DNA of 64,000 nt, taken from Streptomyces sp. R33 (GTDB lineage Bacteria > Actinomycetota > Actinomycetes > Streptomycetales > Streptomycetaceae). The DNA is taken from positions 7,062,001 to 7,126,000 of the forward strand of contig NZ_CP165727.1 of the NCBI RefSeq assembly GCF_041200175.1, written 5' to 3'. Positions 34,152 to 44,368 of the stretch are shown here, piece by piece. A model generated the notes under the pieces. That model made no database searches. It was not told the DNA's origin and was given only the letters and a program-made list of their open reading frames with translations. How positions within the stretch are numbered: the stretch's first letter is position 1; every line of letters begins with the position of its first letter. Made by a program: the position numbers and the translations under genes.

Positions 34152-35865
34152 GCTCGACCGCCGCGCGTACGCCGACCTCTTCGGGCCCACCGTCGGCGAC
34201 CGCATCCGCCTCGCCGACACGGACCTCTTCGTCGAGATCGAGCAGGATCTCAGCGGCGGCCCCGGACGCTCGGGCGACGAGGCCGTGTTCGGTGGCGGCA
34301 AGGTGATCCGCGAGTCCATGGGCCAGGCCCGGACCACCCGCGCCGAGGGCGCCCCCGACACCGTGATCACCGGAGTCGTCGTCCTCGACCACTGGGGCAT
34401 CGTCAAGGCCGACATCGGCATCCGCGACGGCCGCATCTGCGGCATCGGCAAGGCCGGCAACCCCGACACGATGGACGGTGTGGATCCCGCACTCGTGATC
34501 GGCCCCGAGACCGAGATCATCGCGGGCAACGGGAAGATCGTCACCGCGGGCGCGATCGACGCCCACGTGCACTTCATCTCGCCCACCGTCATCGACGAGG
34601 CCCTCGCCTCCGGCATCACCACCCTCGTCGGCGGCGGCACCGGACCCGCCGAGGGCACCAAGGCCACCACCGTCACCCCCGGCCCCTGGCACCTCGCCCG
34701 GATGTTCGCGGCCCTGGAGTCCTACCCCGTCAACATCGGCCTGCTGGGCAAGGGCAACACCATGTCCCGCGAGGCCATGCACTCCCAGCTGCGCGGCGGC
34801 GCCCTCGGGTTCAAGATCCACGAGGACTGGGGGTCCACCCCCGCCGTCATCGACGCCTGCCTGAGCGTCTGCGACGAGACCGGCGCCCAGGTCGCCATCC
34901 ACACCGACACCCTCAACGAGGCCGGATTCGTCGGCGACACCCTCGCCGCCATCGCCGGACGGACCATCCACTCGTACCACACCGAGGGCGCGGGCGGCGG
35001 GCACGCACCGGACATCATCACCGTGGTCTCCGAGCCGAACATCCTGCCCAGCTCCACCAACCCGACCAGGCCGCACACCGTCAACACCATCGACGAACAC
35101 CTCGACATGCTGATGGTCTGCCACCACCTCAACCCGGCCGTTCCCGAGGACCTCGCCTTCGCCGAGTCCCGGATCCGGCCCACGACCATCGCCGCCGAGG
35201 ACGTCCTGCACGACCTCGGAGCAATCTCCATCATCTCCTCCGACTCCCAGGCCATGGGCCGCGTCGGCGAGGTCGTGCTGCGCACCTGGCAGACCGCCCA
35301 CGTGATGAAGAAGCGGCGCGGCTTCCTGCCCGGCGACGGACCCGCCGACAACCACCGCGCCCGCCGCTACGTCGCGAAGTACACGATCAACCCCGCCGTG
35401 GCCCAGGGGCTCGCGCGCGAGATCGGCTCGGTGGAGACCGGCAAGCTCGCCGACCTGGTGCTGTGGACGCCCGCCTTCTTCGGGGTCAAGCCCGAAACGG
35501 TCATCAAGGGCGGCCAGATCGCCTACGCCCAGATGGGTGATGCGAACGCCTCCATCCCCACCCCGCAGCCGGTGCTGCCCCGCCCGATGTTCGGCGGCCA
35601 CGGCCGGGCTCCCGGGCTGAACTCGGTCAACTTCACCGCGCAGGCCGCCCTCGACGACGCACTGCCCGAACGGCTCGGACTCGGCAAGCAGTTCGTGGCC
35701 ATCGAGAGCACCCGCAAGGTGAGCAAGGCGGACATGCGCAACAACGACGCCATGCCGAGGGTCGAGGTCGACGCCGACACCTTCACGGTCACCATCGACG
35801 GGGAGGCCGTGGAACCTGCGCCCGCGGCGGAACTGCCCATGGCCCAGCGCTACTTCCTGTTCTGA
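34144..35865 (+). CDS. ureC: Urease alpha subunit, catalytic
   Basis: A 573-residue nickel enzyme with the bimetal centre. Metal ligands seen: His141 and His143 in DAHVHF, the carbamylated Lys224 in GFKIHEDW, His253 in IHTDT, and His279/His287 around HTEGAGGGHAP. The active-site flap is in LMVCHHLNP. All known catalytic residues appear intact, so the enzyme should be active once nickel is inserted by UreD, F and G. Normal length. Confidence 0.97.
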   Translation: MAELDRRAYADLFGPTVGDRIRLADTDLFVEIEQDLSGGPGRSGDEAVFGGGKVIRESMGQARTTRAEGAPDTVITGVVVLDHWGIVKADIGIRDGRICGIGKAGNPDTMDGVDPALVIGPETEIIAGNGKIVTAGAIDAHVHFISPTVIDEALASGITTLVGGGTGPAEGTKATTVTPGPWHLARMFAALESYPVNIGLLGKGNTMSREAMHSQLRGGALGFKIHEDWGSTPAVIDACLSVCDETGAQVAIHTDTLNEAGFVGDTLAAIAGRTIHSYHTEGAGGGHAPDIITVVSEPNILPSSTNPTRPHTVNTIDEHLDMLMVCHHLNPAVPEDLAFAESRIRPTTIAAEDVLHDLGAISIISSDSQAMGRVGEVVLRTWQTAHVMKKRRGFLPGDGPADNHRARRYVAKYTINPAVAQGLAREIGSVETGKLADLVLWTPAFFGVKPETVIKGGQIAYAQMGDANASIPTPQPVLPRPMFGGHGRAPGLNSVNFTAQAALDDALPERLGLGKQFVAIESTRKVSKADMRNNDAMPRVEVDADTFTVTIDGEAVEPAPAAELPMAQRYFLF

Positions 35866-35895
35866 CATGGGCCCCCTTCCGACGGGCGCGGCCCG

Positions 35896-36570
35896 ATGAG
35901 CCTCGCCGCCCTGCTCGTGCTCGCCGACGGCCGCTTCCCCGCGGGCGGGCACGCCCACTCCGGCGGGGCCGAGGCCGCCTGCAAGGCGGGCCGGATCCAC
36001 GACGCCGCCACCCTCGAGGAGTTCTGCCGCGGCCGGCTCCACACGGCCGGACTCGTCGCCGCCGCACTCGCCGCGGCCGCAGCACTCGGGCTCGACCCGG
36101 CCGTGCTCGACACCGCCGCCGACGCCCGTACTCCGTCGCCCGCGCTGCGCACCGCGGCGCGGCGGCTGGGCCGGCAGCTGCTGCGGGCCGCCCGGGCCAC
36201 CTGGCCCGCCGCCGAACTCGACGCGCTCGCCGCGGCCTTCCCCCGCGGGGCGCACCAGCCGGTCGTGCTCGGGCTCGCCGCCCGGGCCGCCGGGCTGGGT
36301 CCGCTGGACGCCGCGCACGTGGCGGCGTACGAGAGCGTCGGCGGACCGGCGACCGCGACCGTGCGGCTGCTCGGCCTCGACCCGTTCGAGGCGAGCGGGG
36401 TTCTGGCCCGCCTCGCCCCCGAGCTCGACGCCGTCGCCGCCCGGGCCGCCCAGGCCGCGCACCGGGCACGGCTGGAGGGCCCGGACGCGCTGCCCGCGGC
36501 CTCCTCCCCGCTGCTGGACATCGCGGCACAGAGCCATGCCGACTGGCCGGTACGGCTCTTCGCCTCGTGA
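35896..36570 (+). CDS. ureF: Urease accessory protein UreF
   Basis: A 224-residue helical nickel-loading chaperone; it acts with UreD and UreG as GTPase-activating partner. The N-terminus MSLAALLVLADGRFPAGGHAHSGG is typical. Start ATG 35896; 30 bases after ureC. The sequence is Ala-rich throughout, a common trait of actinobacterial UreF. No ureE lies between ureC and ureF. Confidence 0.92.
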   Translation: MSLAALLVLADGRFPAGGHAHSGGAEAACKAGRIHDAATLEEFCRGRLHTAGLVAAALAAAAALGLDPAVLDTAADARTPSPALRTAARRLGRQLLRAARATWPAAELDALAAAFPRGAHQPVVLGLAARAAGLGPLDAAHVAAYESVGGPATATVRLLGLDPFEASGVLARLAPELDAVAARAAQAAHRARLEGPDALPAASSPLLDIAAQSHADWPVRLFAS

Positions 36571-36625
36571 CCGCCCCCTCACCGCTTCCCGACCGCCGCC
36601 TCCACGATCGACTCCGGAGACCCCC

Positions 36626-37312
36626 ATGCATCTCGACCACGGCGTGACCTACCCCCAACGCCACACCCACAGCGCCGGGCCGGTACGGGCCGACGGCTCG
36701 CGCAGGGCCCTGCGGATCGGCCTCGGCGGACCCGTCGGCTCCGGCAAGACGGCCACGGTCGCCGCCCTCTGCCGCGCCCTGCGCACCGAGCTGTCCATGG
36801 CCGTCGTCACCAACGACATCTATACGCGGGAGGACGCCGAGTTCCTGCTCCGCGAGGCCGTCCTGCCGCCCGAGCGGATCAGCGCGGTGGAGACCGGTGC
36901 CTGCCCGCACACGGCCATCCGCGACGACATCTCCGCCAACCTGGAGGCGGTCGAGGAGCTGGAGGAGACGGTCGGCCCGCTCGACCTGATCCTCGTCGAG
37001 TCCGGCGGCGACAACCTCACCGCCACCTTCTCCCGCGGCCTCGTCGACGCCCAGATCTTCGTCATCGACGTGGCGGGCGGCGACGACATCCCGCGCAAGG
37101 GCGGCCCCGGCGTCACCACCGCCGACCTGCTCGTCGTCAACAAGACCGACCTCGCCCCCTACGTGGGCTCCGACCTGGACCGGATGGCCCGCGACGCCGC
37201 CGAGCAGCGCGGCGAACTGCCCGTCGCCTTCCAGTCGCTGCGCGGCGAGGACGGCGTGGCGCCGGTGGCCGCGTGGGTGCGCGAGCGGATCGCCGCCTGG
37301 GCCGCCCGGTGA
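36626..37312 (+). CDS. ureG: Urease accessory GTPase UreG
   Basis: A 228-residue SIMIBI GTPase that drives nickel delivery. P-loop GPVGSGKT at residues 35-42, the nickel-binding CPH motif in ETGACPHTAIR, Walker-B-like LILVESGGDNL and the NKTD guanine motif. The N-terminus is His-rich (MHLDHGVTYPQRHTHS), possibly a nickel store that compensates for missing UreE. ATG 36626. Its TGA overlaps the GTG of ureD (GTGA). Confidence 0.95.
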   Translation: MHLDHGVTYPQRHTHSAGPVRADGSRRALRIGLGGPVGSGKTATVAALCRALRTELSMAVVTNDIYTREDAEFLLREAVLPPERISAVETGACPHTAIRDDISANLEAVEELEETVGPLDLILVESGGDNLTATFSRGLVDAQIFVIDVAGGDDIPRKGGPGVTTADLLVVNKTDLAPYVGSDLDRMARDAAEQRGELPVAFQSLRGEDGVAPVAAWVRERIAAWAAR

Positions 37313-38160
37313 GCCCTACGGCGGCCTCCGCGCCTCCCGCCGCCCCGCCGGCCCCGGCTCCGCCCGACCCGGCCCCGCCGGCCCCGGCCCGGCCCGCCCC
37401 TGCTCCGGCCGGCGTACGGGCCACCGCCCGGATCTCCGCCGTCGCCGACGGCCGCGGCGGTACCGCCCTGCCGCTGCTGGCCGGTGAGGGACCGCTCGCG
37501 CTGCGCCGCACCCGCGGCACGCCCGCCGAGGCCGGGGTGATGCTGGTCGGCGCGATGAGCGCCCCGCTCGGCGGGGACCACCTCACGGTGGAGGCCTCCG
37601 TCGGCCCCGGGGCCCGCCTCGCCCTGGCCTCGGCGGCCGCCACCCTGGCGCTGCCAGGCCGCGGTGGTGAGCCCGCGCGGTACGACGTACGGCTGACCCT
37701 GGCCGAGGACGCGGCGCTGCGGTGGCTGCCGGAGCCGCTGGTCTCCGTACGCGGCAGCGACCTGCGGGTGCACACCCGGGCCGAACTCGCCCCCACGGCC
37801 CGGCTGCTGCTGCGCGAGGAGCAGGTGCTGGGCCGGACGGGGGAGGAGCCGGGCCTGCTGCGCAGCAGGCTCGCCGTGAGCCGGGGCGGGATCCCGCTGC
37901 TGGACCAGGAGCTGGCCTGCGGTCCGGGAGCACCCGGCGGCTGGGACGGGCCGGCGGGGCTGGCGGGACATCGGGCGCTCGGTCAGCTCCTGGTCGTGGA
38001 CCCGGCATTCGCCGTCTCGCCGCCCGCCGCCGCGGTGCTCGGGGAGTTCGCGGCCGTCACTCCGCTGGCCGGTCCCGCAGTCCTCGTGACGGCGCTGGCA
38101 CCGGACGCGCTGCGGCTGCGCGAGGTACTCGACGCGGCGTGGCACACCTACGGCTGGTAA
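37309..38160 (+). CDS. ureD: Urease accessory protein UreD
   Basis: A 283-residue scaffold for the urease activation complex. It begins with GTG 37309 inside the ureG stop, giving translational coupling. The first 35 residues are almost only Pro/Ala (a low-complexity lead), then the normal UreD fold begins at VRATARISAVADGRGG; signature GAMSAPLGGDHL and LVSVRGSDLRVHTRAEL. Last gene of the operon. Confidence 0.9.
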   Translation: MSPTAASAPPAAPPAPAPPDPAPPAPARPAPAPAGVRATARISAVADGRGGTALPLLAGEGPLALRRTRGTPAEAGVMLVGAMSAPLGGDHLTVEASVGPGARLALASAAATLALPGRGGEPARYDVRLTLAEDAALRWLPEPLVSVRGSDLRVHTRAELAPTARLLLREEQVLGRTGEEPGLLRSRLAVSRGGIPLLDQELACGPGAPGGWDGPAGLAGHRALGQLLVVDPAFAVSPPAAAVLGEFAAVTPLAGPAVLVTALAPDALRLREVLDAAWHTYGW

Positions 38161-38250
38161 CTGCCGAGCAAACCTGGGACGAATGCGACACCGCTCAGCG
38201 GTACACGCCTTTCCGGTTATCGGGTTGGCAAAGAACGCGACCTTGGTCTG

Positions 38251-38279
38251 TTGTCAGGTGTACGTCAGACGAAAGGATC
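38251..38279 (+). promoter_or_regulatory. Possible promoter of the secreted aminopeptidase
   Basis: TTGTCA (38251-38256) and AAGGAT (38273-38278) 16 bases apart, about 70 bases before the GTG start at 38350. Spacing is good, boxes are only moderately close to consensus. Confidence 0.35.
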
Positions 38280-38349
38280 CACCTGCACAGACACTGCACC
38301 GACCAACCCGGCCTCCTCCGGCCGGGCCTGACGCAGGGGGAACAACCAC

Positions 38350-40014
38350 GTGATACGCACTGCAGCGCTGGGGAGCGCTGCCACTCTGATCACCGGAGCG
38401 CTGGCCGCGGGCCTGCTGCTGGCCCCGCCGGCCGCCGCCGCTCCGGCCAGCCAGAACAGCGGGCTTCCGGAGGCGCTGGGCGTCCAGCTCGCCGCCGCCC
38501 GCGCCGCCGCCACCGGGGTCGAGTGGAAGGACTGCCCGGCGGACTGGGGCTTCGAGGCCCCGATCCAGTGTGGCTGGGTCAAGGTTCCGCTCGACTACTC
38601 GAAGCCGTTCGGCAAGACGATCGACCTCGCGGTCGACCGCGCCGTCAGCACCGGCACCAAGCAGGAGCGCCAGGGCGCGCTCCTCTACAACCCGGGCGGC
38701 CCCGGCGGTTCCGGCATGCGCTTCCCGCGCCGGGTCACCACCAAGTCCCCCCTCTGGGTGAACACCGCCAAGGCGTACGACTTCGTGGGCTTCGACCCCC
38801 GCGGCGTCGGCCACTCGGCGCCGATCTCGTGCGTCGACCCGCAGGAGTTCGTCAAGGCTCCCAAGGCCGACCCGGTCCCGGACACCAAGGCCGACAAGAA
38901 CGCCCAGCGCAAGCTCGCCGCGGAGTACGCGGACGGCTGCAAGGAGCGCAGCGGCGACATGCTGCCGTACATGACCACGCCGAACATCGCGCGTGACCTG
39001 GACGTCATCCGTGCCGCCCTCGGCGAGAAGAAGCTGAACTTCATCGGCGTCTCCTACGGCACCTACATCGGCGGGGTCTACGCGACCCTGTTCCCGACCC
39101 ACGTGCGCCGCATGATCGTCGACAGCGTCGTCAACCCGGCGCAGGAGAACATCTGGTACGAGGCGAACCTCGAGCAGGACGTCGCCTTCCAGATGCGCTG
39201 GAACGACTGGCAGGACTGGGTCGCCAAGAACGACAACGTCTTCCACATCGGCGACACCCGCGCCAAGGTCGAGGCCAAGTGGCAGGAGCTGCGCGCCAAG
39301 GCCAAGGCCAACCCGCTCGGCGGGGTCGTCGGCCCGGCCGAGCTCATCGGCTTCTTCCAGGGCGCCCCGTACTACGACTCCTCCTGGGTGCCCGTCGCCC
39401 AGGCGTTCAGCGCGTACGTGGCCGGTGACGAGAAGCCGCTGATCGAGGCGATCTCGCCGGACATGTCCGACATCAAGGGCAACATCGCCTCGGAGAACGG
39501 CAACGCGGTCTACACCGCGGTCGAGTGCGCCGACGCCAAGTGGCCGACCAGCTGGGCCAAGTGGGACAGGGACAACAGCAAGCTGCACGAGAAGTACCCG
39601 TTCCTGACCTGGTCCAACGCGTGGATGAATCTCCCCTGCGCGACCTGGAAGTCCAAGCAGAGCACGCCGATCGAGGTCGGTGCCAAGCGCGGCCTGGCCC
39701 CGGTCCTGATCGTCCAGTCCGAGCGTGACGCGGCCACGCCGTACAAGGGTGGCGTCGAGCTGCACCGCCGCCTCGCCGGCTCGCGCCTGATCACCGAGCA
39801 GAACGCCGGCTCGCACGGTGTCACCAGCCTGGTGAACCCCTGCATCAACACCCGGGTGGACGCCTACCTGCTCGAGGGCAAGGTAGACGCCGCGGACGTG
39901 AAGTGCGGTCCGCACGCCACTCCGGTCGCCCCGGCCCCGGCCACCGCGAAGTCGCTCGCCGCGGCCCCGTCGTCGGCCCTGCCGGCGCTGGAGGAACTGC
40001 CGGCCGTCCGCTAA
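38350..40014 (+). CDS. Secreted tripeptidyl aminopeptidase-like alpha/beta hydrolase
   Basis: A 554-residue exported serine peptidase of the Streptomyces Tap/SlpD-SlpE type. Signal peptide residues 1-31 (ALAAGLLLAPPAAAA). Catalytic motifs: oxyanion YNPGGPGGSG, nucleophile Ser235 in GVSYGTYIGG, acid Asp in VQSERDAATPY, His in NAGSHGVTS. Such enzymes remove tripeptides from secreted proteins. GTG start at 38350 after GGGGGAAC. Stop only 37 bases from the convergent plsC gene. Confidence 0.9.
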   Translation: MIRTAALGSAATLITGALAAGLLLAPPAAAAPASQNSGLPEALGVQLAAARAAATGVEWKDCPADWGFEAPIQCGWVKVPLDYSKPFGKTIDLAVDRAVSTGTKQERQGALLYNPGGPGGSGMRFPRRVTTKSPLWVNTAKAYDFVGFDPRGVGHSAPISCVDPQEFVKAPKADPVPDTKADKNAQRKLAAEYADGCKERSGDMLPYMTTPNIARDLDVIRAALGEKKLNFIGVSYGTYIGGVYATLFPTHVRRMIVDSVVNPAQENIWYEANLEQDVAFQMRWNDWQDWVAKNDNVFHIGDTRAKVEAKWQELRAKAKANPLGGVVGPAELIGFFQGAPYYDSSWVPVAQAFSAYVAGDEKPLIEAISPDMSDIKGNIASENGNAVYTAVECADAKWPTSWAKWDRDNSKLHEKYPFLTWSNAWMNLPCATWKSKQSTPIEVGAKRGLAPVLIVQSERDAATPYKGGVELHRRLAGSRLITEQNAGSHGVTSLVNPCINTRVDAYLLEGKVDAADVKCGPHATPVAPAPATAKSLAAAPSSALPALEELPAVR

Positions 40015-40051
40015 GGCAGACGGCACGGCACGTCACAGCACGGGAGAAGGC

Positions 40052-40762
40052 TCAGCGCGTCTTGCGCCGGGCCTTCTTCCGCGCTTCCTCCGCCTCCGCC
40101 TTGACCTCGGCGGCGTACCGGTCGACGTACTCCTGGCCGGACAGCTCGAGGACGGCGTACATGATCTCGTCGGTCACGGCCCGCAGCACGGCCCGCTCGC
40201 CCTCCAGCCCCGCGTACCGCGAGAAGTCGAGCGGCCGGCCGAAGCGGATCGTCACGCGCCGGATGTTCGGGATCTTCTGACCGGGCGGCTGGATCTCGAA
40301 GGTGCCGACCATCGCGCACGGTACGACGGGCACCCCGGCCCCGAGCGCCATCGCGGCCACGCCCACCTTGCCCTTGTACAGCCGCCCGTCGTGGGAGCGG
40401 GTGCCCTCGGGGTAGATGCCCAGCAGCTCGCCCTTGGCCAGTACCCCGAGCCCCTCGCGCAGCGCGGCCTGTCCGGCGTCCTTGCCCGAGCGGTCCACCG
40501 GGATCTGCCCGGCGCTGCGGAAGAAGAACGCGGTCAGCCGGCCCTTCACCCCGGGGCCGGTGAAGTACTCGGCCTTCGCGAGGAACGTGATCCGGCGTTT
40601 GAGGATGGCGGGCATCAGGAAGTGGTCCGAGAAGGACAGGTGGTTGCCCGCGATGATCGCGGCCCCTTCCGGCGGGATGTTCTCCAGTCCCTCGATGCGC
40701 GGGCGGAACAGCAGCCGCAGCAGCGGACCGAGCAGCACGTGCTTGAGCAAGTGGTAGAACAC
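40052..40762 (-). CDS. 1-acyl-sn-glycerol-3-phosphate acyltransferase (PlsC-like)
   Basis: A 236-residue membrane-associated acyltransferase. Motif I NHLSFSD (His-x4-Asp catalytic pair), motif III YPEGTRS and motif IV VPCAMVGT are present. It transfers an acyl chain to lysophosphatidate to form phosphatidate in phospholipid synthesis. The C-terminus is basic (EEARKKARRKTR), probably for membrane contact. GTG start at 40762. Converges with the aminopeptidase gene. Confidence 0.9.
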   Translation of the reverse strand: MFYHLLKHVLLGPLLRLLFRPRIEGLENIPPEGAAIIAGNHLSFSDHFLMPAILKRRITFLAKAEYFTGPGVKGRLTAFFFRSAGQIPVDRSGKDAGQAALREGLGVLAKGELLGIYPEGTRSHDGRLYKGKVGVAAMALGAGVPVVPCAMVGTFEIQPPGQKIPNIRRVTIRFGRPLDFSRYAGLEGERAVLRAVTDEIMYAVLELSGQEYVDRYAAEVKAEAEEARKKARRKTR

Positions 40763-40777
40763 CGGGGCGTTTTCCCT

Positions 40778-40978
40778 TCACCTGGCGGTCGGGTCAGTGT
40801 GCCGTACACGGTGCCAGATGGGCATGGCGAACCAGAAAGGACGCGACGCCCCAGAGGGCGAGCCTCTCCGCATGTGCACGAGCCGGTTCTTGCCCATCGA
40901 GTCGCACACGAGCCGGTGCAGGGTGGGCTCCTCCTCTCCCGGTTCGGCGTGCTCTGCGTCGTCTTTGCCCTTGGACAT
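40778..40978 (-). CDS. Small hypothetical protein
   Basis: A 66-residue protein, MSKGKDDAEHAEPGEE at the start then a basic part HLVHMRRGSPSGAS-like with PFWFAMPIWH near the end. GGAGGA lies six bases ahead of the ATG at 40978, a strong ribosome site. No family recognised; an upstream in-frame start at 41008 is less likely. It lies just upstream of plsC on the same strand (15 bases from its start) and may be in the same transcript. Confidence 0.5.
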   Translation of the reverse strand: MSKGKDDAEHAEPGEEEPTLHRLVCDSMGKNRLVHMRRGSPSGASRPFWFAMPIWHRVRHTDPTAR

Positions 40979-41126
40979 GGGGTTCCTCCAGGCCGTGGGG
41001 GGCGTCACAGGGAACTTTCGCTGCCCTATAGAACGGACGGCGTTGCCGGGAGTTCATGTGGAGGCCGATCGGAATCGGCCAAAAGCGCCGGGCCAGAGGA
41101 GGGGAAGGTGGTGCGGGTGCGCCGGT

Positions 41127-41285
41127 TCAGGTCTTGCGGGACGCGGCCATGCCGGCGGTCAGCAGGCCGAGGACCACCCAGGCGAACCACAGCCAGCCGT
41201 TGCTGCCGAGGGCCACGGAGTACGTGGCGACGGCCACCAGAGAGGCGAAGGTCATGACGGCCATCGCCTTAACGGATCCGGTCAT
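41127..41285 (-). CDS. Small two-helix membrane protein
   Basis: A 52-residue protein with two hydrophobic helices (AVMTFASLVAVATYSVAL and FAWVVLGLLTAGMAA), ending in a short basic tail ASRKT. Start ATG 41285. It lies 32 bases downstream of ctaG on the same strand, so it is probably co-transcribed and may assist the oxidase complex. Too short for a confident family. Confidence 0.7.
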   Translation of the reverse strand: MTGSVKAMAVMTFASLVAVATYSVALGSNGWLWFAWVVLGLLTAGMAASRKT

Positions 41286-41317
41286 GCCCCATGGTCGCGC
41301 GCGAAGGTGCTCCTCCG

Positions 41318-42280
41318 CTACTGGCCACGCGCTTGGAGCGAGGCGAGATAGGAGTTGTACGCCTCCAGCTCCTGGTCGCCGTCGCGGTCCGCGGCCCGGT
41401 CCGCGCGCTTCGCCGCCCGCTGCTCGGAGTGGTACCACTGGTAGACCAGCGCGATCAGCACCAGCACCGACGGGATCTCGCTGAAGGCCCAGGCGATGCC
41501 GCCGCCCCACTGCTGGTCGAGCAGCGGGTCGATGCCGAGGGAGGCCGGCGGGTTCGCGTACGTCTTGATCATCGGCTGGCTCGCCATCATGACGGCGATT
41601 CCGAAGAAGGCGTGGAACGGCATGCCGGCGAAGAGCTCCAGCATCCGCATCACGTAGCCGGGGCGGTGCGGGCCCGGGTCCACGCCCATGATCGGCCAGA
41701 AGAAGATCAGGCCGACGGCCAGGAAGTGCACCATCATGCCGATGTGCCCGGCCTTGCTTTCCATGAGGAAGTCGAAGAGCGGCGTGAAGTAGAGGGCGTA
41801 GAGGCTCGCGATGAACATCGGGATGGTGAACACGGGGTGCGTGATCACCTTCATGTAGCGGCTGTGCAGCAGCATCAGCAGCAGCTCGCGCGGTCCCTTG
41901 CGGCCGCGGGCGGCGGGCGGGAGCGCGCGCAGCGCCAGCGTCACCGGAGCGCCCAGCAGCAGCAGGATCGGCGAGAGCATGCTGATGACCATGTGCTGGA
42001 CCATGTGCACGCTGAACATGACCATGCCGTAGTCGTTCAGCTTGGTGCACATCATGAGGGCGATGCTCAGCACGCCGGAGGTGAAGGCGATGGTCCGGCC
42101 CAGCGGCCAGGCGTCCCCGCGGCGGCGCAGCCGCACCACACCCCACAGGTACAGGCCGAGGCCCACGAGCGAGCCGATCAGGAAGAAGGCGTCGAAGGAG
42201 AACTCCAGCCCGCGCCCGAGAGTGAACGGCGGCAGGTCCATGTCCATGTGCATGTCCATGCCGTGACCGCTGTGATCCAT
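41318..42280 (-). CDS. Cytochrome c oxidase assembly protein (caa3 CtaG type)
   Basis: A 320-residue membrane protein with about seven helices. The N-terminus MDHSGHGMDMHMDMD is rich in His and Met and is a likely copper-binding segment. Motifs SVHMVQHMVISM and HSRYMKVITHP belong to the CtaG_Cox11/caa3 family. The role is copper delivery to or assembly of haem-copper oxidase. An intrinsic hairpin upstream (42325-42350) separates it from pfkA. Confidence 0.87.
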   Translation of the reverse strand: MDHSGHGMDMHMDMDLPPFTLGRGLEFSFDAFFLIGSLVGLGLYLWGVVRLRRRGDAWPLGRTIAFTSGVLSIALMMCTKLNDYGMVMFSVHMVQHMVISMLSPILLLLGAPVTLALRALPPAARGRKGPRELLLMLLHSRYMKVITHPVFTIPMFIASLYALYFTPLFDFLMESKAGHIGMMVHFLAVGLIFFWPIMGVDPGPHRPGYVMRMLELFAGMPFHAFFGIAVMMASQPMIKTYANPPASLGIDPLLDQQWGGGIAWAFSEIPSVLVLIALVYQWYHSEQRAAKRADRAADRDGDQELEAYNSYLASLQARGQ

Positions 42281-42324
42281 CAGTTCACTCCCTTGACCCG
42301 TGGTGCCCCACCACAGTAGTGCCG

Positions 42325-42350
42325 CCCCCGGACGCGGACTCGTCCGGGGG
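42325..42350 (-). terminator. Hairpin terminator after pfkA
   Basis: Perfect 10-bp stem CCCCCGGACG (42325-42334) with CGTCCGGGGG (42341-42350), six-base loop. It lies 23 bases after the pfkA stop on the minus strand and before ctaG, so transcription from pfkA likely ends here. Confidence 0.8.
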
Positions 42351-42372
42351 TCGGGTCAGAAGGGGGGAAACG

Positions 42373-43398
<1,026 letters not shown>

Positions 43399-43611
43399 GG
43401 CAGGAAGACCTTTGCAACGTGGGCCGACGACCGGACCACGTCGTCCGGTTGGAACTACGGCCACCCTACAAGTGGTGGAGAGGTGGACCGAACCATCCTC
43501 CACATGCTGGTCATGCTCGTCGTACGAAACCACGTCGGCCCGGTTCCCCCTAGGGAAAACCGGGCCGAACACATGATGGCGGGGCCGCCCCGATGAGCGG
43601 CCCGCGCGCTG

Positions 43612-44340
43612 CTACGCGGGCTGCGTCGCCGCCGAGATGCGCTCGGCGCGCAGCGCCTCGTACCACCGGTCGTCGATGGGCGGCAGCGCGTTCACGTCGA
43701 GGGCCAGCTTCAGCAGCAGGTCCGCGATCTGCGGGTTGCGGGCCATCACGGGGCCGTGCATGTACGTGCCGAAGACCGTGTCGTTGTACGCGCCCTCGGT
43801 GCCGTCGCCCGTGCCGTTGCCGCGACCCAGGACGGTGCGGGCGAACGGCTTCGCGGACGGGCCGAGGTGCGTGACGCCCTGGTGGTTCTCGAAGCCCGTC
43901 AGCTGCGGCAGGTTCAGGCGCGGGTCGATGTCGGCGAGGACGTCGCCGACGCACCGCTCGCCCTCGCCGCGCACGGTGACCACGTCGAGCAGGCCCAGGC
44001 CCTCCTGGCGCTCGCCCATGTCGTTGACGAACTCGTTGCCGAGGATCTGGTAGCCGGCGCAGACGGAGAAGACGATCGCCCCGTTCGAGACGGCCCGCTC
44101 CAGACCGCCGTCGCGCAGCAGACGCTCCGCGGCGAGCCGCTGCGGCCGGTCCTCACCGCCGCCGATCAGGTAGATGTCACCCGAGGTGGGAATGGGCTGG
44201 TCGCTGCGCACGTCCACGCGCTGCACGTCCAGGCCGCGCTGGCGCGCCCGGCGCTCCACCACGAGGGCGTTGCCCTGGTCTCCGTACGTGCTCAGCAGGT
44301 CGGGGTAGACCCACACCAGACGCAGGCTGTTGTCGCTCAT
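43612..44340 (-). CDS. gatD: Lipid II isoglutaminyl synthase, glutaminase subunit
   Basis: A 242-residue class I glutamine amidotransferase of the CobB/CobQ type. Nucleophile Cys94 in VFSVCAGYQ and catalytic His195 in TYMHGPVMA fit GatD, which supplies ammonia to MurT for amidation of the lipid II D-glutamate. It follows murT by 28 bases on the same strand. Cytoplasmic; works on the inner face. Confidence 0.94.
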   Translation of the reverse strand: MSDNSLRLVWVYPDLLSTYGDQGNALVVERRARQRGLDVQRVDVRSDQPIPTSGDIYLIGGGEDRPQRLAAERLLRDGGLERAVSNGAIVFSVCAGYQILGNEFVNDMGERQEGLGLLDVVTVRGEGERCVGDVLADIDPRLNLPQLTGFENHQGVTHLGPSAKPFARTVLGRGNGTGDGTEGAYNDTVFGTYMHGPVMARNPQIADLLLKLALDVNALPPIDDRWYEALRAERISAATQPA

Positions 44341-44368
44341 GCTCTTGTGTCCTCTGGAGGTATGAGTA

